64,000 nt of DNA from Suillus spraguei (Eukaryota > Basidiomycota > Agaricomycetes > Boletales > Suillaceae), in assembly GCA_016800925.1 (NCBI GenBank), contig JABCPU010000135.1, positions 1-64,000 on the forward strand. The letters run 5' to 3'. This document shows, in pieces, positions 1 through 11,038 of this stretch (position 1 is its first letter; each line of letters begins with the position of its first letter). The translations under genes were made by a program, and so were the position numbers. Below the pieces are notes generated by a model. That model was not told the DNA's origin. It did not search any database and was given only the letters and a program-made list of their open reading frames with translations.

Positions 1-684
1 GGGAGACTATACAGGGGCGATGAGGTTGGTCGTTCAATAGGAGATGGGTTCATGGGGAAGCAAGGTCCTCTTGCGTTTGCTGCAGATCAGTAATAGCTTC
101 TTCAACTAAATTTCTGGCTGCTCTTGTTTCAACGACCAATTGCTGGATAGTTTCAACGACTGCATTGGTGAGCTGTCCAATCTCCTGAACAGCAGTATAT
201 AAGCCAGCAAAGGCATCAATATTAGAATAAACGGGCGAAGAAGGGGGTGAAGGGACTGGAAGTGGGTCCGTATCTCTTTGCAGAGAGGGAGGTCGAGCAA
301 CACCTGCTCGATGTTTGGCCATGATGTGAATAGCTTCTTCAACATCGCTCTTAAAAGAACAGGGAAGCAACAGCATTGCGTAAGAACGAATGCGTTTCTG
401 TAGATGTAAGATACGCTGGCGATACGTGATTTCTGTAGTTTCATTGACGTTGGTTTCGATGAGGGCAGCGGTGCAGATAATGTTGACGAGAAGTAAAGCA
501 GGAAGGCACCTCTTTTGGTGAGGATTCTCTTAATCTCAAGAGCATGTCCTTTGCATAGGAGGGCGGCTTCAATATAGGAGGTGTTGTCGATTTCAGTAGT
601 GAGGGTTCCGTAATTTTCTGCGTCGGAATCAGAGTCATTGTTGGCAATAGTGATGGGGGTGATGTATGCAGTGGGGAAAGGCAT
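1..684 (-). pseudogene. Gyp1d ORF3, partial and frameshifted
   Basis: This is the N-terminal part of the Gyp1 third ORF, starting with ATG at 684 (MPFPTAYITP) 56 bp after the integrase/chromodomain stop at 740. The frame is lost after about 45 codons and resumes as the stretch ending near 50 (AFAGLYTAVQEIGQLTN, helical and probably coiled). The rest lies outside the window. Function is unknown; see the Gyp1a copy for the fuller protein. Confidence 0.75.
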
Positions 685-739
685 TTCGAAAGGCTTTAGT
701 TGATCAAGTGCTTGTGCGGTTTGATTGACTGAAAGATAA

Positions 740-2366
740 TCAGAGGGAGTGTTGCTTCTTATAAGCGTTCAGGATTTGAGCGGAGTTCTTCAAGTTCTTT
801 TCTGGGAGCCATTCATTATCTCCCGATGAATATCCTTTCCAGGAAACAAGATAGCGTTGGCAAATGCCAGTGCCTTTGTGAGAAAGAATTGCTTCTACTT
901 TGTATTCTTCTTCTTCTTCGATAATATCAGGTGGTGGTTTGGGGAAGTTCGGGCCGTGTATGTCTGTTTCGCTATAGGACAATAAGATGGAAGCATGGAA
1001 AGTGGGATGAATTATCCATTGTGGAGGGAGTTTGAGCGTAAATGTGATGGGTGATAAGACATCGATGATCGGGAAAGGTCTGTATCGTTTCGGTGCAAGT
1101 TTCTGCGATGGGAGTTTGAGTCTAAGATTAGCAGCAGATAGCCAGACCTTATCTCCGATCTTCCATGGGGTGTACTTTTCTCCTCGGGATCGTTTGGCCA
1201 TAGTTTGCATTGCAATGTTATGGCAGGTGATTGCTTCTTCTCTTATCTTCTGCAGAGATCGTACTCGATCTTCTGCCGCAGAGACAGACGAGTCGGGGAT
1301 TAGGTGAGGAATAGCGCGTGGTTCGCATCTCATCATTAGATAAAAGGGTGATGCATTCCTTGCATCATGTTTTCGGTGGTTGTGGACAAATTCGGCGATT
1401 GGTAGGTGTTCTATCCAATCTTCAGGGTTATTGCGACAATAGATGCGCAGGTACGTTTCTAGCTCTTGATTGAGCCATTCAGTTTGACCATCAGTCTGAG
1501 GGTGATAAGCCGTAGATGGGGCAATGACATAGTCAAGAAGTCAGGCAAGTTCCTTGGAGAAGCGAGATAGGAACTGCGGGCCATGATCAGAGATGACTTT
1601 GTCATGGAGTCCAAATCGACGATAGACGTGCTTCAAGAATAATTTAGCAATGCCTTCGGAAGTGATGGTTTTCAGACAAGGGATAATAATTACCCCCTTT
1701 GTAAGGCCATGGTCTACCACGACCATGATACTGTCAAAGCCTCCAGAGATGGGCAAGTCAGTGACCAGATCAACAGAGACCTGAGAAAAAGGTCGAGTCG
1801 CAGATGAGGGGATCGGGGCGAGTGGAGGTCGAACAGGATGCGTATCCGCTTTCATTTGCTGACAAAGGGCACAGCCCTCCACGTATTTCCGAATATAGGA
1901 GCCCATAGCTGGCCACCAGGCTTCTCGTTTGAGAGTTCTTCAGTTTTGAATCTACCAGGATGTCCTGCAGTAGGATGATCATGATACCTTTTCAGGATAT
2001 CGGGACGATGTGCCAGTGGGATGTAGGCACGATTCTTAAAATAGAGGACGTTCTCCTCAATCTTCCAGTCAGAGAGTGCCGACTTCATAGGGGGAAGGCA
2101 CATGCCATCAAGGGCGTCAGATGCTGTCTTGAAGACAGGTTGTTGAGAGGGTCAGAGGATGACAAAACATCCTTCAGGTGGGTGTCAATGAGATGAACAA
2201 ATAGAGCATCAGGGAGGAGAGTCTGGTCCTCATTATCGTCTTTGCCGGAGTTGTAGTCGGGCCAGCGAGATAGTGCATCAGGTACCACCAATTTGGTACC
2301 TGCAATGTGATGCAGTTCAATATCGTAAATAGACAAAATCAATTACCAATGTGCTTGGTGACGGGT
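740..2366 (-). pseudogene. Gyp1d pol 3' part: RNase H end, integrase and chromodomain
   Basis: Reading from 2366 down, this holds the end of RNase H, the integrase zinc-binding region (HDHPTAGHPGRF then CALCQQMK), the integrase core (VDLVTDLP, then SDHGPQF) and a C-terminal chromodomain ([11 protein letters not shown] ... [20 protein letters not shown]) ending in a TGA at 740-742. The core is broken by a TGA at 1541-1543 where other copies read CGA, a CpG transition, and by at least one frameshift near 1906-1850. The element cannot encode an intact integrase. The left end of the Gyp2 insertion cuts it at 2366. Confidence 0.85.
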
Positions 2367-3134
2367 TGTTAAGACTGTACTCAAGGGTAGAGAGATCCGA
2401 AGGGCTTTGGCCTCAGTTCGTACACTGTGCCCCTTTCTCGAGTAATGCCCCTTATTTCAGGGAGGAGTTATTCGTCCGAAGACCCGGAAGGGGTTGCGTG
2501 ACGGATCTGGGTGCCGAAGGTGTCGGATATAATACGTCCGAAGGTAATTCGGAACGTAAGGAGAGGACAGAGATTAAGGCTAGTTTCGGAACGAGTTCCT
2601 AACTAGAAACTAATGGAGATGGACTATCCGAAGATAGAGTCGGAGGTATAGACTATAGGAGTCAATCCTAAGTCTCGGAAGGTGACTTAAAGCGGAGAGT
2701 GGCTTAAGTCCGGAGGAGGCAGAATGAGTAGAATCTAAGATGATATTCGAACTAAGGTTCTACGGAGATCTACAAGTGGTTTATATACAGTAAGTATCTA
2801 AGACGGGTAATTAGCAAGTCCGGGACCGAGGGCTATGTACGAAGTGTAACGGAAGTCTATTAGTTATTGCACAGCGGATCAGTAAGCATGAATCGGAAAT
2901 GAACACAGGAAACGGATCAGTAACACAGGACGGAAATATAAACAGCCGGAGTACCGGTAGTAGGAGAAATGACGAAAGGAGATAGACGCAGATGTTTACC
3001 AGGGAGTTAAGGTGCGAGAAGTGAGTGCATTCGGATGGGTGGTCCGGACAGGATCTGTGGACCGGACGGATATGGAAACGATTGGATCTGGACGGATATG
3101 ATCGGATCTGAGATTAGAAGTATGGTATATGACA
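2367..3134 (-). repeat. Gyp2 3' LTR
   Basis: Runs from TGTTAAGACTG to GTATATGACA on the plus strand (TG..CA ends) and matches 11039-11807 with about 15 differences, many of them C/T or G/A. The sense strand is minus. Confidence 0.95.
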
Positions 3135-3150
3135 GTATCCCCCCTTAGGG
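3135..3150 (-). other. Gyp2 polypurine tract
   Basis: On the minus strand a purine-rich stretch (AAGGGGGGATAC) directly abuts the 3' LTR, the expected primer site for plus-strand DNA synthesis. Confidence 0.7.
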
Positions 3151-3328
3151 CCGAACCCCTGAGGCACAAGAAGCGTCGATCCGGATTGGACAAGATTAAT
3201 GCGAGACGATGGGGAAGTTTGATGGTTGTAGTGCTGAGTCTGTAATCCAACAGATATACGGACGTCAGACGTCCGAAATGATTCCTACCCCCACTTCATA
3301 TCCTTGTTAACAGAACTTGTCTCCTAAC

Positions 3329-4343
3329 ATGTCTGGAAAGAAATCCGTTGCCCCTAAGTCTGCTGCTGACCTTGTGGCGGATCTGGAGCAGCAACTGGCA
3401 GCTGCTAAGGCTGCAGCGGAAGCCGAGGCGGAACGGAAGCGGAAAGAGGCGGAGGAGCGGAAAAGGCAGGAGGAGTTGAAGCAGATTGAGTTGGCGGAAA
3501 TCCGGAGGGAGATGGAGGAGAAGAGGTGGAGAGCACTGATTGAGGCTCAGGTGAGTGCTGTGGACTCTTCCGGATCCGGATAATAATGGGTTGGTAAAGG
3601 CCAAGGCTGCTCCTGCGTCTGGGGCAAAGGATGGGTACTGCTCTCGTTGCGTCACTAAGGGCCGGATGTGCCAGTGGGATGATGCTGAGAAGAATGCCAT
3701 GGTGAGTCGTCCGAAAAACTTCGGATCCGCTGATTTCGACGTTTCGTAGATTAAGTCCTGTGACGTCTGCCGGAAGGACAAGGCCACTTGTCCTGGAAGG
3801 CCCGGATTCATTAAGGGGCCTAAGGGCCGGAAGAGGCAGCGTCCTGCTGGTACTCCGTCTCCGAAGGGCAAAGGCAAGCGCCGTCAGAGGAGTCCTACTC
3901 CGGATGTGGCGGACGCGGATGTCTTCTCTAATCCAGTCACTATCGAAGGTACGGATGAGGACTTTGTGGAGTACGATGATCAGGCTTGGGTGGCCGCTGC
4001 TAATGGCATCATTGCTGAGTTGGTGCGGACCAACGGACTTCTCCAAGATGGTATTGCGGCGGCGGAAGGGAGTCGGATTGCCATGGAGCGGATGAGCTCC
4101 ACCATGGAGGCCTTCCTCCAGCAACAGAGGGAATTCCAGGCCCTGCTCATCGAGGAAATCCGGACCGGATTTAGGCTTTCCGTTTCTGCCGGATCCGACA
4201 AGGACGGCGCTGGTGAGGAGATTGGGGAAGAGGTGGCAGATGAGAATGGAGGGGAGATGGCGGATGGAACTGGGGAAGAGATGGCGGATGGGACTGGGGA
4301 GGAGACTGGGGGTGCCGGAGGTGAAATGGAGACTGGTGCTTAG
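3329..4343 (+). CDS. Antisense gene inside Gyp2: coiled coil plus Zn2Cys6-like cysteine cluster protein
   Basis: A three-exon gene fits as 3329-3550, 3600-3701 and 3750-4343, giving 305 residues. Both introns (49 and 48 nt) have GTGAGT donors and AG acceptors, and all exons are multiples of three. The start is the ATG of MSGKKS. Residues about 15-75 form a charged Ala/Glu/Lys/Arg-rich coiled coil. Cysteines follow the pattern C-x2-C-x6-C (CSRCVTKGRMC), 13 residues, then C-x2-C-x6-C (CDVCRKDKATC), which resembles a fungal Zn2Cys6 DNA-binding cluster but with a slightly long linker. Intron 2 splits the two halves. A basic Pro/Lys/Arg stretch, a helical middle and a Glu/Gly-rich acidic tail with EMADGTGE repeats follow. 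It runs convergent to pol, stopping 57 bp from the pol stop. I do not know its function; a DNA-binding or silencing role is inference. Confidence 0.72.
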
Positions 4344-5185
4344 TCCAGATCCGGATTTCCGCTACTGCCCTCACTGTACTTATATTTCGTTATGTACTCT
4401 TCAAGCAATGGGACCAGGCTTGTCCGGATATGCTGAGTGGAAATCCGCTACGAGATCTGATGCATTTCCGAGTTCTGTGGCCAGTAGCCAGGAAGTTTCT
4501 TCGTCCGTTCCCTCGTATCCGGACCAACGGATGAGGTATAGAAGTTGGCAGTGGTGCCTACGACGGTCCAGTTTAGAGTCCAGGATTTCGGATATCTCGT
4601 ACTCTGGTTCTCCGTCGACTTCGACTGGTGGTGGAGGAGGCTGGATGCGATTGGGAATGGTGTTCGGAACTGCTGGCTCTAACTGCGAGACATGGAAAAC
4701 AGGATGTATGGAACGCATAGAATCCGGAAGTCGGATGGCGAAAGAATGAGTACCCGGGCGGGATATTATTTTGAATGGTCCCAAATTCTTTTCCGAAAGT
4801 TTCTTCGATGGATGGGTGGAGCGGAAGTACTTGGCTTTGACGAAGACTTGTTCTCCAATCCGGAAGTCTGGAGCAGGCTGTCTTTTAGCGTCCGCAGGTC
4901 CTTGATAGCGTTTCTGAGCTTCGGACATCTCATCTCGGAGGAACTGGTGAAGTTTGTTAAGGTCTAGGGCATATTCCTGGGCACGGATGGAGGATAGGTC
5001 GCGTTCCGGATGGATGGAAATGTTCGGATGATAACTGTTACGACCATGCAAAACCGGAGATTAGCAAGAAGTCCTGGTCTTACATGGGGTTGTACCGGAG
5101 GGTTGTAAGTCAAAGGGGCTTGGCCTCAGCTCGTACGCTGTGCCCCTTACCCGAGTATGTGCCCTTAATTTCGGATGAAGTCCAA

Positions 5186-5716
5186 GGAGGAGCGGAGGAG
5201 CGGAGGAGCGGAGGAGCGGAGGAGCGGAGGAGCGGAGGAGCGGAGGAGCGGAGGAGCGGAGGAGCGGAGGAGCGGAGGAGCGGAGGAGCGGAGGAGCGGA
5301 GGAGCGGAGGAGCGGAGGAGCGGAGGAGCGGAGGAGCGGAGGAGCGGAGGAGCGGAGGAGCGGAGGAGCGGAGGAGCGGAGGAGCGGAGGAGCGGAGGAG
5401 CGGAGGAGCGGAGGAGCGGAGGAGCGGAGGAGCGGAGGAGCGGAGGAGCGGAGGAGCGGAGGAGCGGAGGAGCGGAGGAGCGGAGGAGCGGAGGAGCGGA
5501 GGAGCGGAGGAGCGGAGGAGCGGAGGAGCGGAGGAGCGGAGGAGCGGAGGAGCGGAGGAGCGGAGGAGCGGAGGAGCGGAGGAGCGGAGGAGCGGAGGAG
5601 CGGAGGAGCGGAGGAGCGGAGGAGCGGAGGAGCGGAGGAGCGGAGGAGCGGAGGAGCGGAGGAGCGGAGGAGCGGAGGAGCGGAGGAGCGGAGGAGCGGA
5701 GGAGCGGAGGAGCGGA
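5186..5716. repeat. Perfect 8-bp minisatellite (GGAGCGGA)n, about 66 copies
   Basis: A tandem array of an 8-bp unit runs for 531 bp without a visible substitution. Because 24 nt is three units and the unit has no stop, all three forward frames stay open and encode the same rotating octapeptide (ERRSGGAE), so long open frames here are not genes. It lies in the LTR downstream of the TATA-like box, in what should be the transcribed R/U5 part. Confidence 0.97.
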
Positions 5717-6389
5717 TGATTGGACGATCGGATGAGCGTAGCTCTGTGGATCTTAGAGGAAGTGTTGGCTACTAGAGAGGAGTAGGTCCGGATATGGTGT
5801 AGAGATAGTATAGACTACTCCGGACAAGGTCCGGAATAGAAACAGACAGTATAAGACTACCAAAGGTAGAGTCGGAGGTGAAACAGATGATAGACAGAGA
5901 TGGACGAAGTCCGAACAGATTATAGAACATAGGATCAAAGCTCCGGCCTAGGGAGTAATCCCATAGGCCTGAGTTGGAAGCTTACAAGGGCCGGAGCCCA
6001 AGTGCAAGAATGGAGACGGAGTTATATAGACATGATAACAGGATACAGAGTAATCAAAGGAATATACAGAAGTAGGAACAATGAATCAGACTAAGGTCTG
6101 CAGGAGTTGTGCTACAAGTTTATATACTGTAGGAGCATGCCGGAGGGTAAGTATGGATAGTCCGAGGCTATGTCTGAAGCATACGGAAACACATTAGTAA
6201 GTACAGCGGGACATAAGGCTATGAACTCGGAGATGAAGCTTGTATGAAATACTTTATCAAGACGGAGGCAGAGATCACCGAGAACCGGAAGCACAGAGAT
6301 ACCCAGAAGCCGGAGACACAGGTATATTCTAAAAGGGGTAATGCGCAGGTGCGCGGGAATAGTTCGGATATGAACTCGGATCGGATAAG

Positions 6390-6475
6390 GACACGGATTG
6401 GATATGGACACGGATTGGATATGGACACGGATGGATATGGATTGGAGTGGATGGGTGGATCGGATATGTGAAGGT
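6390..6475. repeat. Short degenerate GGAT-rich tandem repeats in LTR-X
   Basis: Units like GGACACGGATTGGATAT recur about every 17-18 bp. The same GGAT-rich block, more degenerate, occurs in the second LTR-X copy at about 15240-15440, so it belongs to the LTR (U3 side). Confidence 0.7.
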
Positions 6476-9400
6476 TGGGTGTCTGGATGTCCATGGATTG
6501 GATTTGATCTAGACCTGAATGTACGGTATATGACAATAACCTTTATTGGCGAAGAAAGGTGAAACTCCGGTAGTGGCACTCGGAGCGTTATTGTATGCAA
6601 ACTCTGCGAGGGGCAGCAGCTCGGACCAGTTGTCCTGCTGATAGTTGCAGTAGATCCGGAGGTACTGTTCCAGCGTTTGGTTGGCACGTTCTGTTTGTCC
6701 GTCCCCTTCGGGATGATATCCGGATGTGAAGTGTAGGACAATGTCCAATGCCTTTCCTAGGGAACGGAAGAAGTGGGATACGAACTCTGTTCCTCGATCC
6801 GAGGTTACATGGGACGGGACTCCATGCTTAGAGAAGACATGGAGGAGGAATAGGCGGGCGAGATCAGGAGAAGTGATGGTGTCGTGGGTTGGGACGAATA
6901 TGGCTTGCTTGGATAAACGATCTATGATGACGAGGATGGCTGTAAAGCCGGATGAGTCCGGAAGTTGTTCAATGAAATCCATAGAGATGGAATTCCATGG
7001 TTTTTCTGGGACGGGAAGTTGCTTGAGTAAACCGTAGGGCTTATGTCTCGGAACTTTGGCTCGGGCGCAGGATGTGCAGGATCTGACATACTCTTTGACA
7101 AAGGCCCGTACTCCGGGCCAGGTATAGTTGCGTCGGATGAGCTCGAGAGTGCGATTCTGTCCGAAATGTCCGGATAGGGGGTGGTCATGGCAATTCCGGA
7201 GGATGTGAAGTCATAGATCATTGGTATCCGGAACGTAGATGCGGTTGTCACAACAAAGGAATCCACCATCGTCTATTGTCCATCTCGGATCTGAGGGAAC
7301 CGGAAAATGTGTTTGTGCAATGGGGTCATTAGGGAGTGCTATCAGAATGTCTTTCCGGAGGTGTTCGGTGTCCATAAGAACAGCTGCTCTAAGGACCGGA
7401 GTTGCTAAAATGGAAGCTCGTAGGGATGAAGCTAATTGTTCTGAAGCAAATATTGGACGGAGGTTGTGAGGGTTAATCTGAGCGTAGTCCTTATCCCCCT
7501 CTTTAGGGTAGACGTCCCATCGTCTAGTGAGGGAATCTGGCTTGACTCCGAGTCTTCCAGGACGGTAATGGATAACGAGGTTGAACTGATGGAGGAACTC
7601 GACCAGCGGGCCTGACGACGGGATAGCAGTTTGGTGGTAGAGAAATACTCAAGGTTCTTGTGGTCCGTGACAACATCTATAGGCTCGGACGAGCCTTCTA
7701 GGTAATGGCGCCAGGTTCGGAACGCAGCATAGATGGCTAGTAGTTCCTTATCATGGACGTCATAGTTGAGTTCTGCACCGGACAGTGTCCGGGAGTAAAA
7801 TGCCACCGGACGAAGTTCCGAGTCTGGGCACACAATGGATAGTATTCCAGCGATAGCATAATCCGAGGCATCAGTTTCCACAACTATAGGAACATTCGGA
7901 ATCCAATGCGTAAGCACCGGAGCGGACGTGAAGGCTTTCTTGAGTGCGTTAAATGACTTCCGGCATTCCTCGGAAAAGTCCCAAGTGATGCCTTTGCGAG
8001 TGAGTCGAGTAAGGGGAACCACGATATCCGAGTAGTTGAAGATGAAGCGACGATAGAAATTAGCGAATCTGAGGAAAGATTGGATGTCCTTGACTTTCCG
8101 AGGCTCTGGCCAGTCTATGATGGACTGGATTTTCTTGGACGACATTGTCAAGCCATCCGGAGATAGGAGGTAACCAAGATACTCGACGGAGGAGGAGTGG
8201 AATTCGCATTTCTCGGGTTTGGCATATAGTCGGTGTTTACGGAGACGTCGTAAAACTTCTCGGACATGTTCCTTATGACTTGCAAGGTCTTGGGAATAGA
8301 TAAGGATGTCATCCAGATATACAACAACACATACGTCCAGCATATCGGCAAACACGCTATTGACAAAGCGCTGGAAAGCTGCCGGAGCATTCGTGAGGCC
8401 TTCCGGCATCACCAACCATTCATAGGAGCCATAGCGCATACGGAAGGAAGTCTTCCACTCGTCTCCTTCTGTTATCCGGACGAGGTGATATGCAGATCGG
8501 AGATCAATTTTGGTATAAACTTTAGCACGGCTTGGGGAGTCAAGAAGGTCGGCAATGAGGAGTAATGGATATCGGTCTTTCTTGGTGATGTGGTTAAGGC
8601 CGCGGAAATCCACACAAAGGCGGAGGGATCCATCCTTCTTTTTGACAAATAGGACGGGGGCTCCGTGGGGAGAAGATGAGGAGCGGAGAAGTCCGGACGA
8701 GATGTTTTCGTCAAGGAACTTCCAAAGGGCCTCAAGCTCTACCGGAGAAAGAGAGTATATGGTTCCGAGAGGCAGACTAGCCCCTTCTTCCAACTCAATC
8801 TTGAGATCGTAGGGTCGATGTGGGGGAAGTTGTCCGGCTTTGCCTTTGTCGAAGACATCCACGAATTCGTGGTAGTCGGAAGGGATTCTGGAGAGGTCTG
8901 GAGGATCGGATGATACGGATGCGGATCGAAGGTTTGCTTCGGAGGGACGGAGGTAGATGCTGAACTGAGTAGATCCTTCTAACTTGCAGGCACGGCAAAA
9001 GGCCACTGCGTTTATCAACGATATGTTAGGGACTGGGGTACCAGCGGAGGGTTCGGATTTGGTCAGAGGCGGAGTCTCCGCCACAGATGGGATGCTCTGA
9101 TGCGACGGAGATTTTGGAGGGGAGGAATCTTCCTTGGGTGGAATACCCGAAGGTAACAGAGGTGTCGGATTGGATTTTCCTGCCATGGTCGGTGTGTCCG
9201 GAGGCAGCGGTGATGCGGATGGGGTTAATGGCACTCCTTGTTCAGTAGTTCGGAACTCGATGCTGCCCAATACCCAGTCAATCAACAGATTGTGTCGGGT
9301 GAGCCAGCTATATCCGAGAACGATATAACATGAGGAATCCAAAGGGGTGACGTAGAACGTGTCGGAAGTGATTACACCGGAGGAGAATCGGACGGATAAG

Positions 9401-9695
9401 TTTATGGCTTCGACAATATTGTTATTGCATGTACCATCAAATAAACGGAGTGGAAGTGGAGGAATCTGATAGGTAGGAATTTTATGTTCTCGGACGAAAT
9501 CAGTGTCTATGAAGCAGTGGGAGGAACCACAGTCTATGAGGGCTGGAAAGTCAGATATATTGGGGAAAGATGGAAGAGAGACATATGGACACAGAGAGTT
9601 CGGATCAGGAAGAGTTACAGCGTTGAGTCATAGTTCCATTGCACGGGTTGGGCCAATGTGACCCTCATCCCGTATGGAGTCAGGAGGGTCGCGGA

Positions 9696-9705
9696 CTAAT
9701 TTTTT
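9696..9705 (-). other. Candidate -1 ribosomal frameshift site between Gyp2 gag and pol
   Basis: On the minus strand gag reads GCA AAA AAT TAG. The heptamer A AAA AAT lies in the gag frame directly before the gag stop, and the protease/pol frame is the -1 frame through it. This is the classical X XXY YYZ layout. Confidence 0.65.
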
Positions 9706-10988
9706 GCCTCATCCGAGGCTTCCGGTTCCGTTTCCGGAGTGAGCACAGTGGCGCGGCCTTTGGCAGCGCGCGAAGTGGATTTGGTGCATTCCCGGGCAGT
9801 GTGACCAGGTCCACCGCAGAACATACAGAGCCTTTTGTCAAAGCGTCTCTGACGCTCCTGCGTGGTTAGCTTTCCATCTGTACCAACAACACTAGGGAGA
9901 TCCGAAACTTTCGGGGTAGAGGATGTTGTGGAGTATGTGGGTTTATTGAATTTGGGCGTATCGGATCCGGATGAGTTGGAGTTCGTCCGATCGGATGTTG
10001 ACTGCCTGGGAGGATTGGAAGAGGTGGTTTTACTCTCTCGGGTGACTTCGCCCCTCTGCTCCCAGTAACGGGCGTCGATGGTCTGGGTGAGAGTCTTGAA
10101 CTCCGAAAGGGTAGTGGGCTTACCCATGCGACTAATCTCATCTTTGATTCGGGCCGGAAGTCCATTGTAGAATTGGCGTCATAGGGCTCCGTCTCCCCAT
10201 TTGCGTACTTGGGAGGCAAGTCGCTGGAATTCTACAACGTACTTGTTGATGCGTTGTCCATCACGCATGTGGAGTTGTTCTAACTGCATCTCTGCGTCTC
10301 CGGAGGGATCGTGTGGTCCGAAATTGGTTTGGAGCTCGAGCATGAACTCGGAGTAGTCATCCATCCAGTCCAGACGGTTGCTATATCCGTCCGAAAGGAG
10401 GTCCGGTTCAAACCACTCGAGAGCCATACCCTTAAGGTAGGATTGGGCGAAATTGACTTTAGCGCGTCCGGAACGGAAAGCGCTAGGTTTGCTCTGGAAG
10501 TTGAGCTCACATTGGATGAAGAATGCCCGGAGCTTGCGAGGTTCGGACCCATCGAAGGTATCTGGCTCACGGACTTTGACTTTGCTATCATCCGAGGTGG
10601 GGGTGCGACGGCTACTGCGAGCGAGGTGGTTAATGGCTACGGATAGTTGGGCTAGGACCCAGTCCTGAGGGTTTAGGTGGATTTTATCTTCTTCGTCATC
10701 CAGGTCCTCGTTGTCCGGATCATCAACTTCATCATCTGGTAGGTTACTGCGCAGCTCATCATCAAAGCGAATGGTCGGGCGCGAATTGGAGTCTGGGTTA
10801 TCCGGGTTCCGAGTTGGTGTTATCGGATCCGGTCTGGCTTGACGGGCGGAGATACTTTGACCTATGTCGCTCATGCTTGCGCGGCATTGAGAGAAACTGG
10901 TAAATGTTTGGACGATGGGTGTGGGATCTCGTTGGATCGGACCAAGTCCGGCTCCTCGGAGTGTGTTCTGAGCTTTACGGGGAGGCAT
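9696..10988 (-). pseudogene. Gyp2 gag (capsid and CCHC zinc knuckle), one internal stop
   Basis: Gag starts at the ATG at 10988 (MPPRKAQNTL) and would give 430 residues. An acidic linker (DDEVDDPDNEDLDDEED) precedes a retrotransposon capsid region (DTFDGSEPRKLRAFF, YLKGMALEWFEP), and a CCHC knuckle (CMFCGGPGHTAREC) lies near 9790. One in-frame TGA at 10179-10181 replaces an Arg codon in the context CTACGACGC, again a CpG transition. Apart from this stop the frame is intact. It is the structural protein of the particle. Confidence 0.88.
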
Positions 10989-11025
10989 GATGTGGGATGG
11001 TTGCTAAGTTCCTCGGAAAGGTTTG

Positions 11026-11038
11026 AGTTCGAATATAC
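11026..11038 (-). promoter_or_regulatory. Gyp2 primer-binding site, self-priming type
   Basis: On the plus strand AGTTCGAATAT (11026-11036) lies 2 bp from the 5' LTR. The LTR contains the reverse complement at 11416-11426, whose sense reading AGTTCGAATAT begins 34 nt downstream of TATATAAA (11453-11460). The transcript's own first 11 nt could therefore pair with the PBS, as in Tf1 of fission yeast. Confidence 0.7.

Larger units (their letters stand above)
5036..6535 (-). repeat. LTR-X solo LTR inside Gyp2 integrase
   Basis: Starts TGTTACGACC and ends GGTATATGACA, flanked by a perfect 5-bp duplication ATAAC (5031-5035 and 6536-6540). The last bases and a block at about 5105-5170 (GGCTTGGCCTCAG...) resemble the Gyp2 LTR, so the two families are related. 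A TATA-like TTTATATA near 6118 reads on the minus strand. It contains the 8-bp array at 5186-5716 and GGAT-rich short repeats near 6390-6470. No internal element sequence is present. Confidence 0.93.
4401..9705 (-). pseudogene. Gyp2 pol polyprotein (protease, RT, RNase H, integrase, chromodomain), interrupted
   Basis: Pol is read in the -1 frame after gag. Visible in order: aspartic protease (DCGSSHCFID near 9530), reverse transcriptase with YLDDILIYS near 8310, RNase H (VETDASDYAIAG), integrase zinc finger and core (DFIEQLPDSSG, TSDRGTEF), and a C-terminal chromodomain (YEISEILDSKL ... YLIRWSGYEG) ending at 4401. Disabling changes are TGA at 9628-9630 and 7211-7213, both explained by CGA to TGA, and a 1-nt loss in a G run near 7607 at the end of RNase H. 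A solo LTR-X (5036-6535) splits the integrase after the region ending in FFANKGY. Without these, about 1,265 residues would be encoded, a normal length for a chromovirus pol. Confidence 0.88.

Noticed and set aside
3405..4124. 239-residue minus-strand open frame in the Gyp2 3' region
   Set aside because: It is the complement of the spliced plus-strand gene. The plus strand has phased introns, a coiled coil and cysteine motifs; the minus frame has none.
5084..5735. Two long overlapping open frames encoding ERRSGGAE repeats
   Set aside because: They are produced by the 8-bp array, which has no stop in any frame; no start context or conserved domain supports a protein.
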